Assembly (NCBI GenBank): GCA_036374795.1
Contig: DASUTC010000137.1
Location: forward strand, 1 to 35,068
Direction of reading: 5' to 3'
DNA length: 35,068 nucleotides
DNA from: Herpetosiphonaceae bacterium
GTDB taxonomy: Bacteria; Chloroflexota; Chloroflexia; Chloroflexales; Kallotenuaceae
The notes below the pieces were generated by a model that made no database searches, had not been told where the DNA came from, and worked only from the letters and a program-made list of their open reading frames with translations. How positions within the stretch are numbered: the first letter of the stretch is position 1; the number at the start of each line of letters is the position of its first letter. Positions 7,591 to 15,810 of the stretch are shown here, piece by piece. Made by a program: the position numbers and the translations under genes.

Positions 7591-10500
7591 ATGACTACGA
7601 CTGTCGATACGCTGCCTGACCTGACTGTCGAACGCTTTCAGCGTGACTTCCTCGACCATCTGCGCGCCGTGCGTGGCGTCGACCTCGACGCCGCCTCCCG
7701 CGTCGACTGCTACCATGCGCTGGCCCATACCCTCCGCCGCTCCATGTTGCCCCGCGCACTCGACACCCGCCGCACCCAGGTTCACGCCCACGCCAAATGG
7801 GTCTACTACCTCTCAGCCGAGTATCTGCTCGGTCGCCAACTGGCGAACAACCTGCTCAGCGCGGATCTGACCGCCATCGCCCGGCAGGCATTGACGGCAC
7901 TCGGCCTGAGCCTGGATGAGCTGGGCGACGTCGAGATCGAGCCGGGCCTGGGCAACGGCGGCCTTGGGCGACTCGCCGCCTGCTTTCTCGATGCGGCGGC
8001 GGCGCTCAAGTTGCCGATGGTGGGCTATGGCATCCGCTACGAGTACGGCATCTTCCGCCAGACGCTGGTCGATGGCTGGCAGGTGGAGCGTCCTGACGAA
8101 TGGATGCTGCTCGGCAATCCCTGGGAGCTGCCGCACCCCGAACTTGCCGTCACGGTGGGCTTCGGCGGGCACACCGAGGCGTTCACCGACGCCTATGGGC
8201 GGTACCGCGTGCGCTGGCGACCGGCGCGCACGGTCCTGGGCATTCCCTACTACTACCTCGTCCCTGGCTACCGCAGCGGCACGATCAACAGCTTGCGGTT
8301 GTGGAGCGCCCAGGCCACCGAAGCCTTCAACCTGGACATCTTCAATCGCGGTGACTATACCCGCGCCGTCCAGGACAAAACCCAATCCGAAACGATCTCC
8401 AAGGTGCTGTATCCAGTCGACGAGACGCCCCAGGGTCGACAGCTCCGCCTCGAACAGCAGTACTTCTTTGTGGCCTGTTCGCTACGAGACATACTCCGGC
8501 GATTGCCGGACGAGGTCGACCTGGACCGCCTGCCTGAGCAGGCCGTCATCCAGCTGAACGACACGCATCCGACGGTTGCCATCCCCGAAATGATGCGCCT
8601 GCTGGTCGACGAGTACCTGCTCCCCTGGGAGCGCGCCTGGGCGATCACCCAGCAGCTCTTCGCCTATACCTGCCATACCCTGCTGCCGGAGGCGCTGGAA
8701 ACCTGGCCGGTCAGCCTCTTCGAGCAACTGCTGCCGCGCCATCTGGAGATCATCTACGAGATCAACCGGCGCTTCCTCGACACGGTCCGGCGGCATGACC
8801 CCGGCGATGAGGACCGGGTGCGGCGCATGTCGCTCATCGAGGAGCAGCCAGAGCGCCGCGTGCGCATGGCGCATCTTGCCGCTGTCGGCAGCTTCAAGAT
8901 CAATGGTGTTGCTGCGTTGCACTCGACGCTGCTCCGCGACCGGGTGCTCACGGATTTCGCCGACCTCTGGCCCGACAAGTTCACCAATGTGACCAACGGC
9001 GTGACGCCGCGCCGCTTCGTGCACCTCGCCAACCCCGCGCTGTCGGACCTGATCACCGCGACGATTGGTGGTGCTTGGCTGACCGATCTCGATCAGCTGA
9101 AGCGGCTGGAACCCTCTGCTGAGGACGCCGGATTCCGGGCACGCTGGCGGGAGATCAAACAGCACAACAAGCAGGCGCTAGCCACGCTGATCGCGGAGAG
9201 CACCGGTGTTGGTGTCCGACCTGACGCGATGTTCGATATTATGGCGAAGCGGCTGCATGAATACAAGCGACAGCTGCTCAAGCTTCTGCACGTCATCACC
9301 CTGTACAATCGCATCAAGGCCGACCCGCACGAAGATCGTGTCCCGCGGGTCGTCTGCTTTGCGGCCAAGGCGGCACCGGGCTATCGGATGGCAAAGCTGA
9401 TCATCAAGCTGATTAACGACGTGGCACGGGTGGTCAACGCCGACCCGGACGTTGGCGATCGGTTGAAGGTGGTCTTCCTGCCCAACTTCAATGTTACCCT
9501 GGCGGAGCGCATCTACCCGGCCGCCGACCTGTCCGAGCAGATTTCGTTGGCCGGGAAAGAAGCGTCGGGCACCGGGAATATGAAATTCGCGCTCAACGGT
9601 GCTCTCACGATTGGCACGCTGGATGGGGCAAATGTCGAGATTCGGGATCTCGTTGGTGCCGACAACTTCTTCCTCTTCGGCCTCACCGAGGATCAGGCCA
9701 CGGCGACACGCGGCGGGGGCTATACTCCCCGCGCGTATGCCGCGCGCAATCCCATGCTCACGCAGGCGCTAGACCAGATTGCGGCAGGCGTGTTCTCACC
9801 GCAGGCGCCGGATCTGTTTCAGCCCATCGTCCAGCAGTTGCTGGATCGTGACGAGTTCTTGCTGCTGGCCGACTATGCCTCCTACGTCGAGCGCCAGGAT
9901 GAGGTGGACCAGGCCTACCGCGACGTGGAGCGGTGGACGCGCATGGCAATCCTGAACACCGCACGTTGCGGCTATTTCTCGTCCGACCGCAGCGTGCGCG
10001 AGTATGCCACCCGGATCTGGCAGGTGGTCCCGGTGGATGTGGCGGCAGGCGAGCGGTCGGGAGCGAGCCATCGGCGTGACGATGCACGACGCGCCGCGCA
10101 GGCGGCCGGCGCGAACCTCACCGACGCCGAATGGGAGTTGCTGAGTCGTGCACCGGTGGTCATCAGTCGCGTCATGGTCGCGGCGGTCAACAGCAGCGTG
10201 ATTGGGACGGTGCAGGAAGAAGGGGCGATGGTCCAGGTGCCAGGCGCGATCAGGCGCCGCTATGGGGCTAACCCGCTGATCCGAGCGGTGCTGGCGGAGA
10301 TGAAGGTGCGCCGTGGGCCGCGATTGGCGCCCAGCAGGACCCAGGACGGCGCGCCGACGAGGCAGCGCACGCCGAGCATCGCGGAGGCACAGGCACTCTG
10401 CATCCAGATCGCGGAGATCCTGGCGCAGAAGACGCCTGAGGCACAGGCGGCGGAGTTCAAGGAGTGGCTGCTGGAGACGGCTGCAACGGTCGCGAACGCG

Positions 10501-10602
10501 GCCTCGGAGGGTGGCATGATGGCACACGCCGACACGACGAGCAGTGATGGAACAACGCCGCTGCGGCAGGCCCTGCGGGAGGCGCTGCGGGTCGTGGCGT
10601 AG
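7591..10602 (+). CDS. glgP: Glycogen/alpha-glucan phosphorylase with an extra C-terminal domain
   Basis: This enzyme releases glucose 1-phosphate from the ends of glycogen or maltodextrin using pyridoxal phosphate (family GT35). The start at 7591 has AGGAGG eight bases upstream; the frame remains open to 7450 but without a start signal. The catalytic part covers residues 1-817 of 1003. It includes the glycine-rich EPGLGNGGLGRLAACF segment and the cofactor signature EASGTGNMKFALNGALTIG, in which Lys665 should bind pyridoxal phosphate. Usual bacterial phosphorylases end near residue 815-840. Here a linker (818-842) leads to about 160 extra residues. That part begins LTDAEWELLSRAP and contains a FKEWLLETAATVANAASEGG helix. 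From memory it resembles a small helical domain found alone in some bacteria. No other glycogen gene is next to it. Confidence 0.93.
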   Translation: MTTTVDTLPDLTVERFQRDFLDHLRAVRGVDLDAASRVDCYHALAHTLRRSMLPRALDTRRTQVHAHAKWVYYLSAEYLLGRQLANNLLSADLTAIARQALTALGLSLDELGDVEIEPGLGNGGLGRLAACFLDAAAALKLPMVGYGIRYEYGIFRQTLVDGWQVERPDEWMLLGNPWELPHPELAVTVGFGGHTEAFTDAYGRYRVRWRPARTVLGIPYYYLVPGYRSGTINSLRLWSAQATEAFNLDIFNRGDYTRAVQDKTQSETISKVLYPVDETPQGRQLRLEQQYFFVACSLRDILRRLPDEVDLDRLPEQAVIQLNDTHPTVAIPEMMRLLVDEYLLPWERAWAITQQLFAYTCHTLLPEALETWPVSLFEQLLPRHLEIIYEINRRFLDTVRRHDPGDEDRVRRMSLIEEQPERRVRMAHLAAVGSFKINGVAALHSTLLRDRVLTDFADLWPDKFTNVTNGVTPRRFVHLANPALSDLITATIGGAWLTDLDQLKRLEPSAEDAGFRARWREIKQHNKQALATLIAESTGVGVRPDAMFDIMAKRLHEYKRQLLKLLHVITLYNRIKADPHEDRVPRVVCFAAKAAPGYRMAKLIIKLINDVARVVNADPDVGDRLKVVFLPNFNVTLAERIYPAADLSEQISLAGKEASGTGNMKFALNGALTIGTLDGANVEIRDLVGADNFFLFGLTEDQATATRGGGYTPRAYAARNPMLTQALDQIAAGVFSPQAPDLFQPIVQQLLDRDEFLLLADYASYVERQDEVDQAYRDVERWTRMAILNTARCGYFSSDRSVREYATRIWQVVPVDVAAGERSGASHRRDDARRAAQAAGANLTDAEWELLSRAPVVISRVMVAAVNSSVIGTVQEEGAMVQVPGAIRRRYGANPLIRAVLAEMKVRRGPRLAPSRTQDGAPTRQRTPSIAEAQALCIQIAEILAQKTPEAQAAEFKEWLLETAATVANAASEGGMMAHADTTSSDGTTPLRQALREALRVVA

Positions 10603-10624
10603 ACGCCCGGTTGTGGTCGGCGTC
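10602..10624 (+). terminator. Weak hairpin at the end of the phosphorylase gene
   Basis: GACGCC (10602-10607) and GGCGTC (10619-10624) form a six-base stem starting at the last base of the stop codon. A second small hairpin lies at 10635-10648 (CGTGTG/CACACG). Neither has a T run, so any terminator role is uncertain. Confidence 0.25.
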
Positions 10625-10736
10625 GTGACGGTGGCGTGTGAGCACACGGCCAGGCTGCGCGGCATGGGTGCATGTGCCCCTAAACACCGCTCGCGGTATA
10701 TTTGTGACAGCGCGGCATGCGTGGCTTTCCAGATGA

Positions 10737-11013
10737 GGATCATGCGGCAGCATCACGGTCCAGGGAACGGTAGGGGACGCACAGGGCACGCCCAGCGAGC
10801 GAGCCGTGATTGATCCGGACTCGCTCGCACCGAGCGGCAGGCCCTTTGAAGCTGTCACCGTGGTAGCGGACGAACAGGGGCAGTACATCTGGCCCGTGCA
10901 GCTCGGACGCTATCGCCTCAGCGTGAGCGCCGTCGGGCATGAGCCCGCGACCCAGGAGGTGGTCGTCGCCCGGGGACAGCCGCGCCAGATCACGACGATG
11001 CTGCCTGCTAACA
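10737..11013 (+). pseudogene. Remnant of a carboxypeptidase-regulatory-like (beta-sandwich) domain
   Basis: The frame reads VQGTVGDAQGTPSERAV, then PFEAVTVVADEQGQY and GRYRLSVSAVGHEPATQEVV. This is the pattern of the carboxypeptidase regulatory-like fold, usually found in repeated copies in secreted or surface proteins. The frame is blocked by a TGA at 10734-10736 just before the domain, with no ATG and only a GTG (10806) in the middle of the first strand region. After ITTML near 11006 the frame runs on without protein character into the next gene. No signal peptide or partner domain is left. It is therefore best read as a broken fragment of a larger surface protein. Confidence 0.5.
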
Positions 11014-11062
11014 AGCATAGACACATCCCGGTTCCGCAGCGGAACGGCGTCGCCTGTCGTGC

Positions 11063-11091
11063 TTGCGGTGTGTCCCGTCGCCTGCTATCCT
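11063..11091 (+). promoter_or_regulatory. Sigma-70-like promoter of the NTF2-like gene
   Basis: TTGCGG (11063-11068) and TATCCT (11086-11091) are 17 bases apart. The expected start near 11098 gives a leader of about 27 bases that ends in GAGGAGG (11114-11120) before the ATG at 11125. Confidence 0.55.
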
Positions 11092-11124
11092 GCGGTTCGC
11101 ACCTGCACACCGCGAGGAGGAATT

Positions 11125-11601
11125 ATGCACCCGAATGCCCAAATCTTAACCACCCTGTACCAGGCATTCCAGCACAAAGACTATGCCACCATGACCGCGT
11201 GTTACCATCCGCAGGCCGTGTTTCGCGATGCGGTCTTTGACCTACGGGGCAGCCAGATCGGGGCGATGTGGCATATGTTCTGTCAGGCAGACGACCTGAC
11301 GATTGACGTGGGAAACATCACCGCCACCGATCACGACGGATGGGCACACTGGGAGGCATCCTATACGTTCTCCTTGACGGGCCGGAAGGTGCACAACCGT
11401 ATTCAGAGCCACATGGAGTTTGCCGATGGCACAATTCTGCGGCAGGATGACACGTTCAACTTTTGGCGGTGGAGCCGCCAAGCCTTTGGCTTGCGCGGCA
11501 TTGTCTTGGGATGGACGCCCGTCCTGCAAACGCGGGTGCAACAGGCCGCGCGCACGAGATTAGCGCGCTTTATGGCGGCGCACCCACAGTACCAGCAATA
11601 A
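11125..11601 (+). CDS. NTF2-like / SnoaL-like protein
   Basis: This is a 158-residue cytoplasmic protein. It begins HPNAQILTTLYQAFQHKDYA, followed by MTACYHPQAVFRDAVFDLRG. This is the standard opening of SnoaL-like members of the NTF2 superfamily: a helix, then a cone-shaped sheet around a pocket. Later strands are seen at WAHWEASYTFSLTGRKVHN and DGTILRQDDTFNFWRW. Members range from polyketide cyclases and isomerases to proteins of unknown role. The pocket residues here do not point to one reaction. The start has GAGGAGG four bases upstream and a promoter at 11063. The tail (residues 130-158) is basic and helical. It appears to be a single-gene unit. Confidence 0.82.
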   Translation: MHPNAQILTTLYQAFQHKDYATMTACYHPQAVFRDAVFDLRGSQIGAMWHMFCQADDLTIDVGNITATDHDGWAHWEASYTFSLTGRKVHNRIQSHMEFADGTILRQDDTFNFWRWSRQAFGLRGIVLGWTPVLQTRVQQAARTRLARFMAAHPQYQQ

Positions 11602-11735
11602 GCCTGTACGGGAGGGGTTTGATAGTTGTGTGGCTGGGGTGGGTGTGAGAATAATCATTATCGGCATTATCCTACATGCCCAACCCTTTGGCGATCAGTG
11701 GCAGCTATGATCTCTTGGATCTGGCATGCCTTGGC

Positions 11736-11754
11736 TTGACGGAAGGATTATACT
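11736..11754 (+). promoter_or_regulatory. Compact element TTGAC-N8-TATACT
   Basis: TTGAC (11736-11740), eight bases, TATACT (11749-11754). The next gene on this strand starts at 12020, about 265 bases downstream. The spacing and sequence are identical in pattern to the sites at 7410 and 16019. Confidence 0.45.
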
Positions 11755-11965
11755 GCATGGCATCTATACATAGTGAACGCACTGACACGTCGTAGCAGCC
11801 GGGGGATACGCAAGTCCGCGCATGCTCCAGCGATCGCCGTACACCGGGATCGGACGTGACACCCAGGAGCTTCACGAGTGTCTCGGCCACGCATACGTCG
11901 GCGAAGGCGGACCCAGCTTACGAAACCGGACTCGTTGCTGCACGAGAATTTCGTGGAAGTAGCTC

Positions 11966-11995
11966 TGGCCGCGCCGCTGAGCTTGATCGTTGGGC
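11966..11995 (+). other. attC-like 3' half site ending in GTTGGGC
   Basis: The bases GCCGCTGAGCTTGATC run directly into GTTGGGC (11989-11995). GTTGGGC is an exact match to the GTTRRRY core site of integron recombination sites. The preceding bases resemble the L' arm of known attC sites, which end GCGGCTTAACTCAAGCGTTAGAT in the aadA cassette. A matching 5' RYYYAAC within 150 bases was not found, so only a half site is claimed. It lies 25 bases upstream of the Imm-5-like gene. Confidence 0.35.
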
Positions 11996-12019
11996 AGATG
12001 CAACAGGAGGGGTGCATCC

Positions 12020-12535
12020 ATGATCCTCCCCAAAGACCGCGACCCCCGCTTCATCACCATCCGCCGTGGGGGGACGCTCACCGACTCCGACCATCGGCTC
12101 CTGGCGTTGTGGGCGGCTATGTGCGCAGAGCACGTGCTGCACCTCTTCGAGTCGGCGCAACCCTCGGACCCGCGGCCCCGCCAGGCGATCGAGCAGACTC
12201 GGGCCTGGGCGCGGGGCGAGATCACGATGTCTCAGGCCCGCGCGGCGGGTGGTCATGCCATGGCTGCGGCAAGAGCGCTGAGCGGAGCCGCTCGGCACGC
12301 CGCATATGCTGCCGGCCAGGCGGCAGTAGTGGCGCATGTCGCCGCACACGAGCTCGGTGCTGCGGCCTACGCGATCAAGGCCGCGCGTGCGGCCACCCCC
12401 GGATGCGCGGGTGAGAGCGCCGGCCGGCTCGAGTGCCGTTGGCAGCGCGAACAGCTCCCCGATGCGATTCGCGAACTCGTCCTGGAGGATCAGCGGTTGC
12501 GAAACGAGATCTGCTGGTCGGTGTTCGACTGCTGA
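12020..12535 (+). CDS. Imm-5-like putative immunity protein
   Basis: This 171-residue protein is mostly helical and Ala-rich. It opens with a SDHRLLALWAAMCAEHVLHL helix, then PRQAIEQTRAWARGEIT. Repeated AAARALSGAARHAAYAAGQA-type helices follow, then VVAHVAAHELGAAAYAIKAA. This layout matches a family usually annotated as putative immunity protein (Imm-5-like) from polymorphic toxin studies; its biochemical role is not known. The start at 12020 has AGGAGG nine bases upstream; a longer frame from 11990 lacks a site. No toxin gene is adjacent. The gene is flanked by an attC-like half site 25 bases upstream and a full attC-like palindrome 25 bases downstream, which is the layout of an integron cassette. 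Confidence 0.7.
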   Translation: MILPKDRDPRFITIRRGGTLTDSDHRLLALWAAMCAEHVLHLFESAQPSDPRPRQAIEQTRAWARGEITMSQARAAGGHAMAAARALSGAARHAAYAAGQAAVVAHVAAHELGAAAYAIKAARAATPGCAGESAGRLECRWQREQLPDAIRELVLEDQRLRNEICWSVFDC

Positions 12536-12559
12536 CGGGCGTGATGGCCTGTCTGCACG

Positions 12560-12646
12560 GCCCAACAAGCGCTTCGACCCGACGCCGCGCGCGTTGCGCT
12601 GTCGCCGGACGCGATTGAGCGCGGGTCGAAGCGCAACACGGTGGGC
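12560..12646 (+). repeat. attC-like imperfect palindrome, copy A (87 bp)
   Basis: It begins GCCCAAC (RYYYAAC type) and ends GGTGGGC, one base away from the GTTRRRY core. Inside, GCGCTTCGACCC (12569-12580) pairs perfectly with GGGTCGAAGCGC (12623-12634). The left side, AACAAGCGCTTCGACCCGAC, resembles the start of the aadA attC. A second copy of 88 bp lies at 15811-15898. It starts 25 bases after the stop of the Imm-5-like gene. A REP-like or miniature repeat is the main alternative. Confidence 0.45.
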
Positions 12647-12689
12647 GTGCTTTTACACCGATCCGCCCCGGCTATCTCTAATTGCAGAA

Positions 12690-12845
12690 CGAGCATGTTT
12701 CTGCATAGCCGTCCCGCGCCAGCTCTGGAGGACGCCCATGCCATACCACGCACCGGAGCGCGCCTTACCAGCCTTCACCACGTCATGCAGCGCTTCCATC
12801 GTCTCCTCATCTGTATTATTCAGCCCCTCATGAGGCCGCGTACTA
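12690..12845 (-). pseudogene. Fragment of an aldo/keto reductase gene
   Basis: On the minus strand the frame reads DEETMEALHDVVKAGKAR at 12811-12758. This is a near-exact copy of the conserved segment of aldo/keto reductases of the kind usually written ETMEALHDVVKAGKARYIGAS. The bases after KAR keep traces of the next segment but the frame no longer matches. Nothing of the N-terminal barrel or the catalytic Tyr/Lys region is present upstream. It is a short leftover of a deleted gene. Confidence 0.55.
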
Positions 12846-13973
12846 TCTGAGGTTCTGCACGTGTGCTGCTGATGGAGCCCTCCATATTTCTCAGTACCTT
12901 CATGCAGTGGCAGCACGGTGTTTGCCCCGCGCTTGTCGCGTGCTGCCGGACGGGCACGCCAGGTCCCGCCAGGATCGCACCACAGACACCATCCATGATG
13001 GGGAAGAATGTCTGTAGGCCCAGGAGGTGTTGTCAAGGGAGGCAGACGACACCCACGCTCAGCCCTGCTATTCTCATGGAACGGAGGACGGGCCGAACGG
13101 CCAAAATCGACGGTTTTCTAACGGAACGGTGGATGGCCTTTAAGCCTCTAGACAGCTCATGCTCCTGCAGCTATACTACACACGAACTCACGGCCTCCGT
13201 TCCACCTGTGTCCACGTCGCTGGTGCCGAACACCACGGGTTCAGCCAACAGCGATCGGCGGGTTGCGTCCATCGGCTCGCATCCCAGGCCGTCTCTCGAT
13301 TATGCACAAGGACGTGGGTCGGCGCTGACGAACGACTCAGAGCGGTAAAGGACGGACTGATTAAAGGCTGTCCACTGGACCAGGCTTCCCGCGTATCCCT
13401 CTGGACGTGCACTCCTGGGATCCTTCCTGCATGTCTTGGCATGCAGCAGGTCCTTCCCTGCCTCCAGTTCCAGAATCACGGGTCGTGCGGCAACGTCTGA
13501 CCGCACGAGGCGGACACGATCCCGCCTCGACGTGGTCAGGCTGCTCCCCGGAGGCAGCAAGCTAGTCGTCGTGAAACGATGGACGGTGGGAGGCACCGTC
13601 GGTCGCCGCGCCTGCGTTGGCTCGCATGCCGGATGGGGGGCTGCTTCCGGCGGGTGCCGTTCCCCGTGACACTCACGGCGAGGAAGCGCGATCCGCTGCT
13701 GCTTCGCTGGCGGCATCAGCGTCGTCAGCCCATCGGAGCCGTGCAACGGTTATGGATACCAGTCGCACGCTGGGTGTCGTCGTTGCCCGATTCCTTCCCC
13801 AGCGATTCGGCGTACACGTAGCGCGCCAGAGGCGCGGGCCTCGGACGTGTCTCTAGCGCGCTGGCGTACCAGAAAGGAGATCGCCCGTCAATCATCCCCG
13901 CTACGTGGTCTTGCCACGAGAGGACATTCCTGGCCGCTCACACATCCCCTTCACGCGAAGACATCGCCCCACG

Positions 13974-14004
13974 CCTGGGAGCCGGGAGTTGCCCGGCTCC
14001 CAGG
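13974..14004 (+). promoter_or_regulatory. Perfect hairpin in the leader of the delta-60 repeat gene
   Basis: CCTGGGAGCCGGG (13974-13986) pairs exactly with CCCGGCTCCCAGG (13992-14004) around a five-base loop. It ends about 8 bases before the ribosome binding site (AAGGAAG) of the gene at 14029. No T run follows, so a role in translation or mRNA stability is as likely as termination. Confidence 0.45.
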
Positions 14005-14028
14005 GGTTACGCAAGGAAGTTGGAACCC

Positions 14029-15195
14029 ATGGATCGCTGCATCAATCGTGGCCTGCTTGTTGTGATCATCGCCGCGTTGCTCATAAGTACCACCGGATCG
14101 CGAACCGTTCACGCGGCGGTGGTCGTGGTCGACCCCACCTTCAACCCCGGCTCCGGTGCGAATGACCGGGTGCTCGCGCTGGCGCTACAGCCAGACGGCA
14201 AGGTGCTGCTGGGAGGCATGTTCACCAGCGTTGGCGGCACCGCACGCACCCGCATCGCTCGCCTCAACGCCGACGGTACCCTCGATACGTCCTTCAACCC
14301 CGGCTCCGGCGCCAATAGCGCCGTGTGGGCGCTGGCGCTACAGCCAGACGGCAAGGTGCTGCTGGGGGGCGACTTCTGGGCCATCAATGGCACCGGGCGC
14401 AACGGCATCGCTCGCCTCAACGCCGACGGCACCCTCGATACGTCCTTCAACCCCAATCCCGGCGTAGATAGCTATGTGTATGCGCTGGCGCTGCAGCCGG
14501 ACGGCAAGGTGCTGCTGGGGGGCATGTTCACCAGCGTTGGCGGTACCGCACGCAACAGTATCGCCCGCCTCAACACCGACGGCACCCTTGACACGAGCTT
14601 CAACCCCGGCTCCGGCGTAGATAGCTATGTGCATGCGCTGGCGCTGCAGCCAGACGGCAAGGTGCTGCTGGGAGGCAGTTTCTCAAGCGTGGGCGGCACC
14701 GCGCGCACCCGCATCGCTCGCCTCAACGCCGACGGCTCGCTTGACACGTCCTTCAACCCCGGCGCGAATAGCACCGTGCGTACACTGGCGCTGCAGCCAG
14801 ACGGCAAGGTGCTGCTGGGGGGCGATTTCACGAGCGTGGGCGGCACCGCGCGCACCCGCATCGCCCGGCTCAACGCCGACGGCACCCTCGATACGTCCTT
14901 CAATCCCGGCACCGGCGCGAATAGCGCCGTGTATGCGCTAGCGCTGCAGCCAGACGGCAAGGTGCTGCTGGGGGGCATTTTTTCAATCGTTGGCGGCACC
15001 GCGCGCACCCGCATTGCCCGGCTCAACGCTAACGGCTCGCTTGACACGAGCTTCGACCCCGGCACCGGCGCGAATGGCACCGTGCATGCGCTGGCGCTGC
15101 AGCCAGACGGCAAGGTGCTGCTGGGGGGTGCTTTCTGGGCCATCAACGGCACCGCGCGCAGCCGCATTGCTCGGCTCGAAGCGGGCGCAGCATGA
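14029..15195 (+). CDS. Secreted delta-60 repeat protein, seven repeats
   Basis: The protein has 388 residues. Residues 1-29 form a signal peptide: basic start MDRCINR, hydrophobic GLLVVIIAALLIS, and cleavage expected after VHA. The rest, from about residue 38, is seven copies of a 51-residue unit of the delta-60 type. Each has ALALQPDGKVLLGG, a variable strand, and IARLNADGTLDTS followed by FNPGSGAN. Repeat 5 is two residues shorter and repeat 7 ends early at LEAGAA. Such repeats are predicted to make beta-propeller blades, so seven copies would close one seven-bladed propeller. The DNA repeats are very similar, which points to recent duplication. The ATG at 14029 has AAGGAAG ten bases upstream; a TTG at 14020 is too close to that site. 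No anchor or sorting signal is seen at the C-terminus. The role is unknown. Confidence 0.88.
   Translation: MDRCINRGLLVVIIAALLISTTGSRTVHAAVVVVDPTFNPGSGANDRVLALALQPDGKVLLGGMFTSVGGTARTRIARLNADGTLDTSFNPGSGANSAVWALALQPDGKVLLGGDFWAINGTGRNGIARLNADGTLDTSFNPNPGVDSYVYALALQPDGKVLLGGMFTSVGGTARNSIARLNTDGTLDTSFNPGSGVDSYVHALALQPDGKVLLGGSFSSVGGTARTRIARLNADGSLDTSFNPGANSTVRTLALQPDGKVLLGGDFTSVGGTARTRIARLNADGTLDTSFNPGTGANSAVYALALQPDGKVLLGGIFSIVGGTARTRIARLNANGSLDTSFDPGTGANGTVHALALQPDGKVLLGGAFWAINGTARSRIARLEAGAA
14140..15195 (+). repeat. Seven tandem DNA repeats of about 153 bp
   Basis: The coding repeats of the delta-60 protein are also conserved at DNA level. For example, CAGCCAGACGGCAAGGTGCT recurs in nearly every unit. 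Unit length is 153 bases except repeat 5 (147 bases) and the truncated last unit. Confidence 0.85.
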
Positions 15196-15207
15196 CCTGC
15201 CCGGGTC

Positions 15208-15240
15208 CGCGAGATCCTACAGAGCTTGTAGGATCTCGCG
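15208..15240 (+). terminator. Perfect 14-base hairpin after the delta-60 gene
   Basis: CGCGAGATCCTACA (15208-15221) pairs with TGTAGGATCTCGCG (15227-15240) around a five-base loop, 12 bases after the stop codon. A second weak hairpin (GGGC/GCCC, 15257-15270) runs into CTCTTTTT. Together they probably form the transcription end. Confidence 0.6.
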
Positions 15241-15350
15241 AACCTGGCGACTCAACGGGCGTTTCAGCCCTCTTTTTGTTCCAAGATTGAGACGGGATGC
15301 CCCAAAACGTGCGTACAGCATCCTGATTCTATCTCAAAGATTGAGCCCTC

Positions 15351-15626
15351 CTACCGCGCGCTCCACAACGATTGCGATTCTCCTCCTGCTCCTTCCCTCG
15401 TTCGCCTAGCAATAACATCATACTTGGCGAAGTAGTCGAGCAAGATCCGGTGGATGAAGATGTGACCGCCGACCTTAAGGATGCGCAGCAGGCGGCGGGT
15501 GTCGTGGCGTAGCCACGATTGCTGGTTGGACCAGGATCTGAGCAGGAGATCCTCTATTGAGACTGACAAGCGAGGCTGTTGACGGGGCAGTTCATATAAT
15601 GCAATAGTATACACACAATATTGCAT
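15351..15626 (-). CDS. Unrecognised minus-strand frame, possibly part of a decayed gene
   Basis: A 91-residue frame contains the protein-like stretch LLRILKVGGHIFIHRILLDY. I cannot place it in a family. The frame begins in an AT-rich patch without a ribosome binding site, and the last 25 residues look non-coding. It may be the end of an old mobile-element or enzyme gene. Confidence 0.25.
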   Translation of the reverse strand: MQYCVYTIALYELPRQQPRLSVSIEDLLLRSWSNQQSWLRHDTRRLLRILKVGGHIFIHRILLDYFAKYDVIARRTREGAGGESQSLWSAR

Positions 15627-15810
15627 ATCCCACTATTTCATTGTTGAGGTGACATAATCATCGCTTGTGTGACGCGCTTTGGAGATGGCCGTGGTGCGAA
15701 GCGAGGACATTTCTGCTCATCAGGCTCAAGGATGGAAATGCAGCAGCTAATGAACGTGCAGTACGTTTGCGGAAGGTGCCGCAAGAAGCCAGCGCGGTCA
15801 ATCAACGAAC

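Larger units (their letters stand above)
11602..12019 (+). other. Intergenic stretch with compact element and attC-like half site
   Basis: This 418-base stretch has a short AT-rich part (11640-11770), the TTGAC-N8-TATACT element at 11736-11754 and a GTTGGGC at 11989-11995 with an attC-like 3' half. A minus-strand reading near 11870-11770 (AETLVKLLGVTSDPGVRRS) has some protein character but no start signal and was not called. Confidence 0.45.
12647..14028 (+). other. Long stretch without an intact gene
   Basis: These 1382 bases contain the aldo/keto reductase remnant at 12690-12845 and a perfect 13-base hairpin at 13974-14004. A small palindrome also occurs at 13427-13446 (CTGCATG/CATGCAG). 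Several open frames of 60-160 codons cover the rest on both strands, but none has a good start site, hydrophobic core pattern or family resemblance. The stretch looks like decayed DNA. Confidence 0.5.

Noticed and set aside
11705-11890. Minus-strand frame reading AETLVKLLGVTSDPGVRR
   Set aside because: It has some protein character, but no ribosome binding site, a stop just upstream in frame and no family that I recognise.
11678-11995. GCCCAAC at 11678 and GTTGGGC at 11989 as the two ends of one attC site
   Set aside because: The distance of 318 bases is far longer than known attC sites and the interior shows no paired arms.
13159-13746. Open frames of 113-148 codons on both strands
   Set aside because: They lack start signals, hydrophobic patterns and known motifs. 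In GC-rich DNA such frames are common by chance.
14140-15195. CRISPR-like or satellite interpretation of the regular repeats
   Set aside because: The 153-base periodicity is explained by the protein repeats, the units are contiguous with no unique spacers, and the frame is intact.
15579-15600. TTGAC-N11-TATAAT as another member of the compact element group
   Set aside because: The spacing differs by three bases from the fixed N8 of the other copies and no start site follows on that strand.
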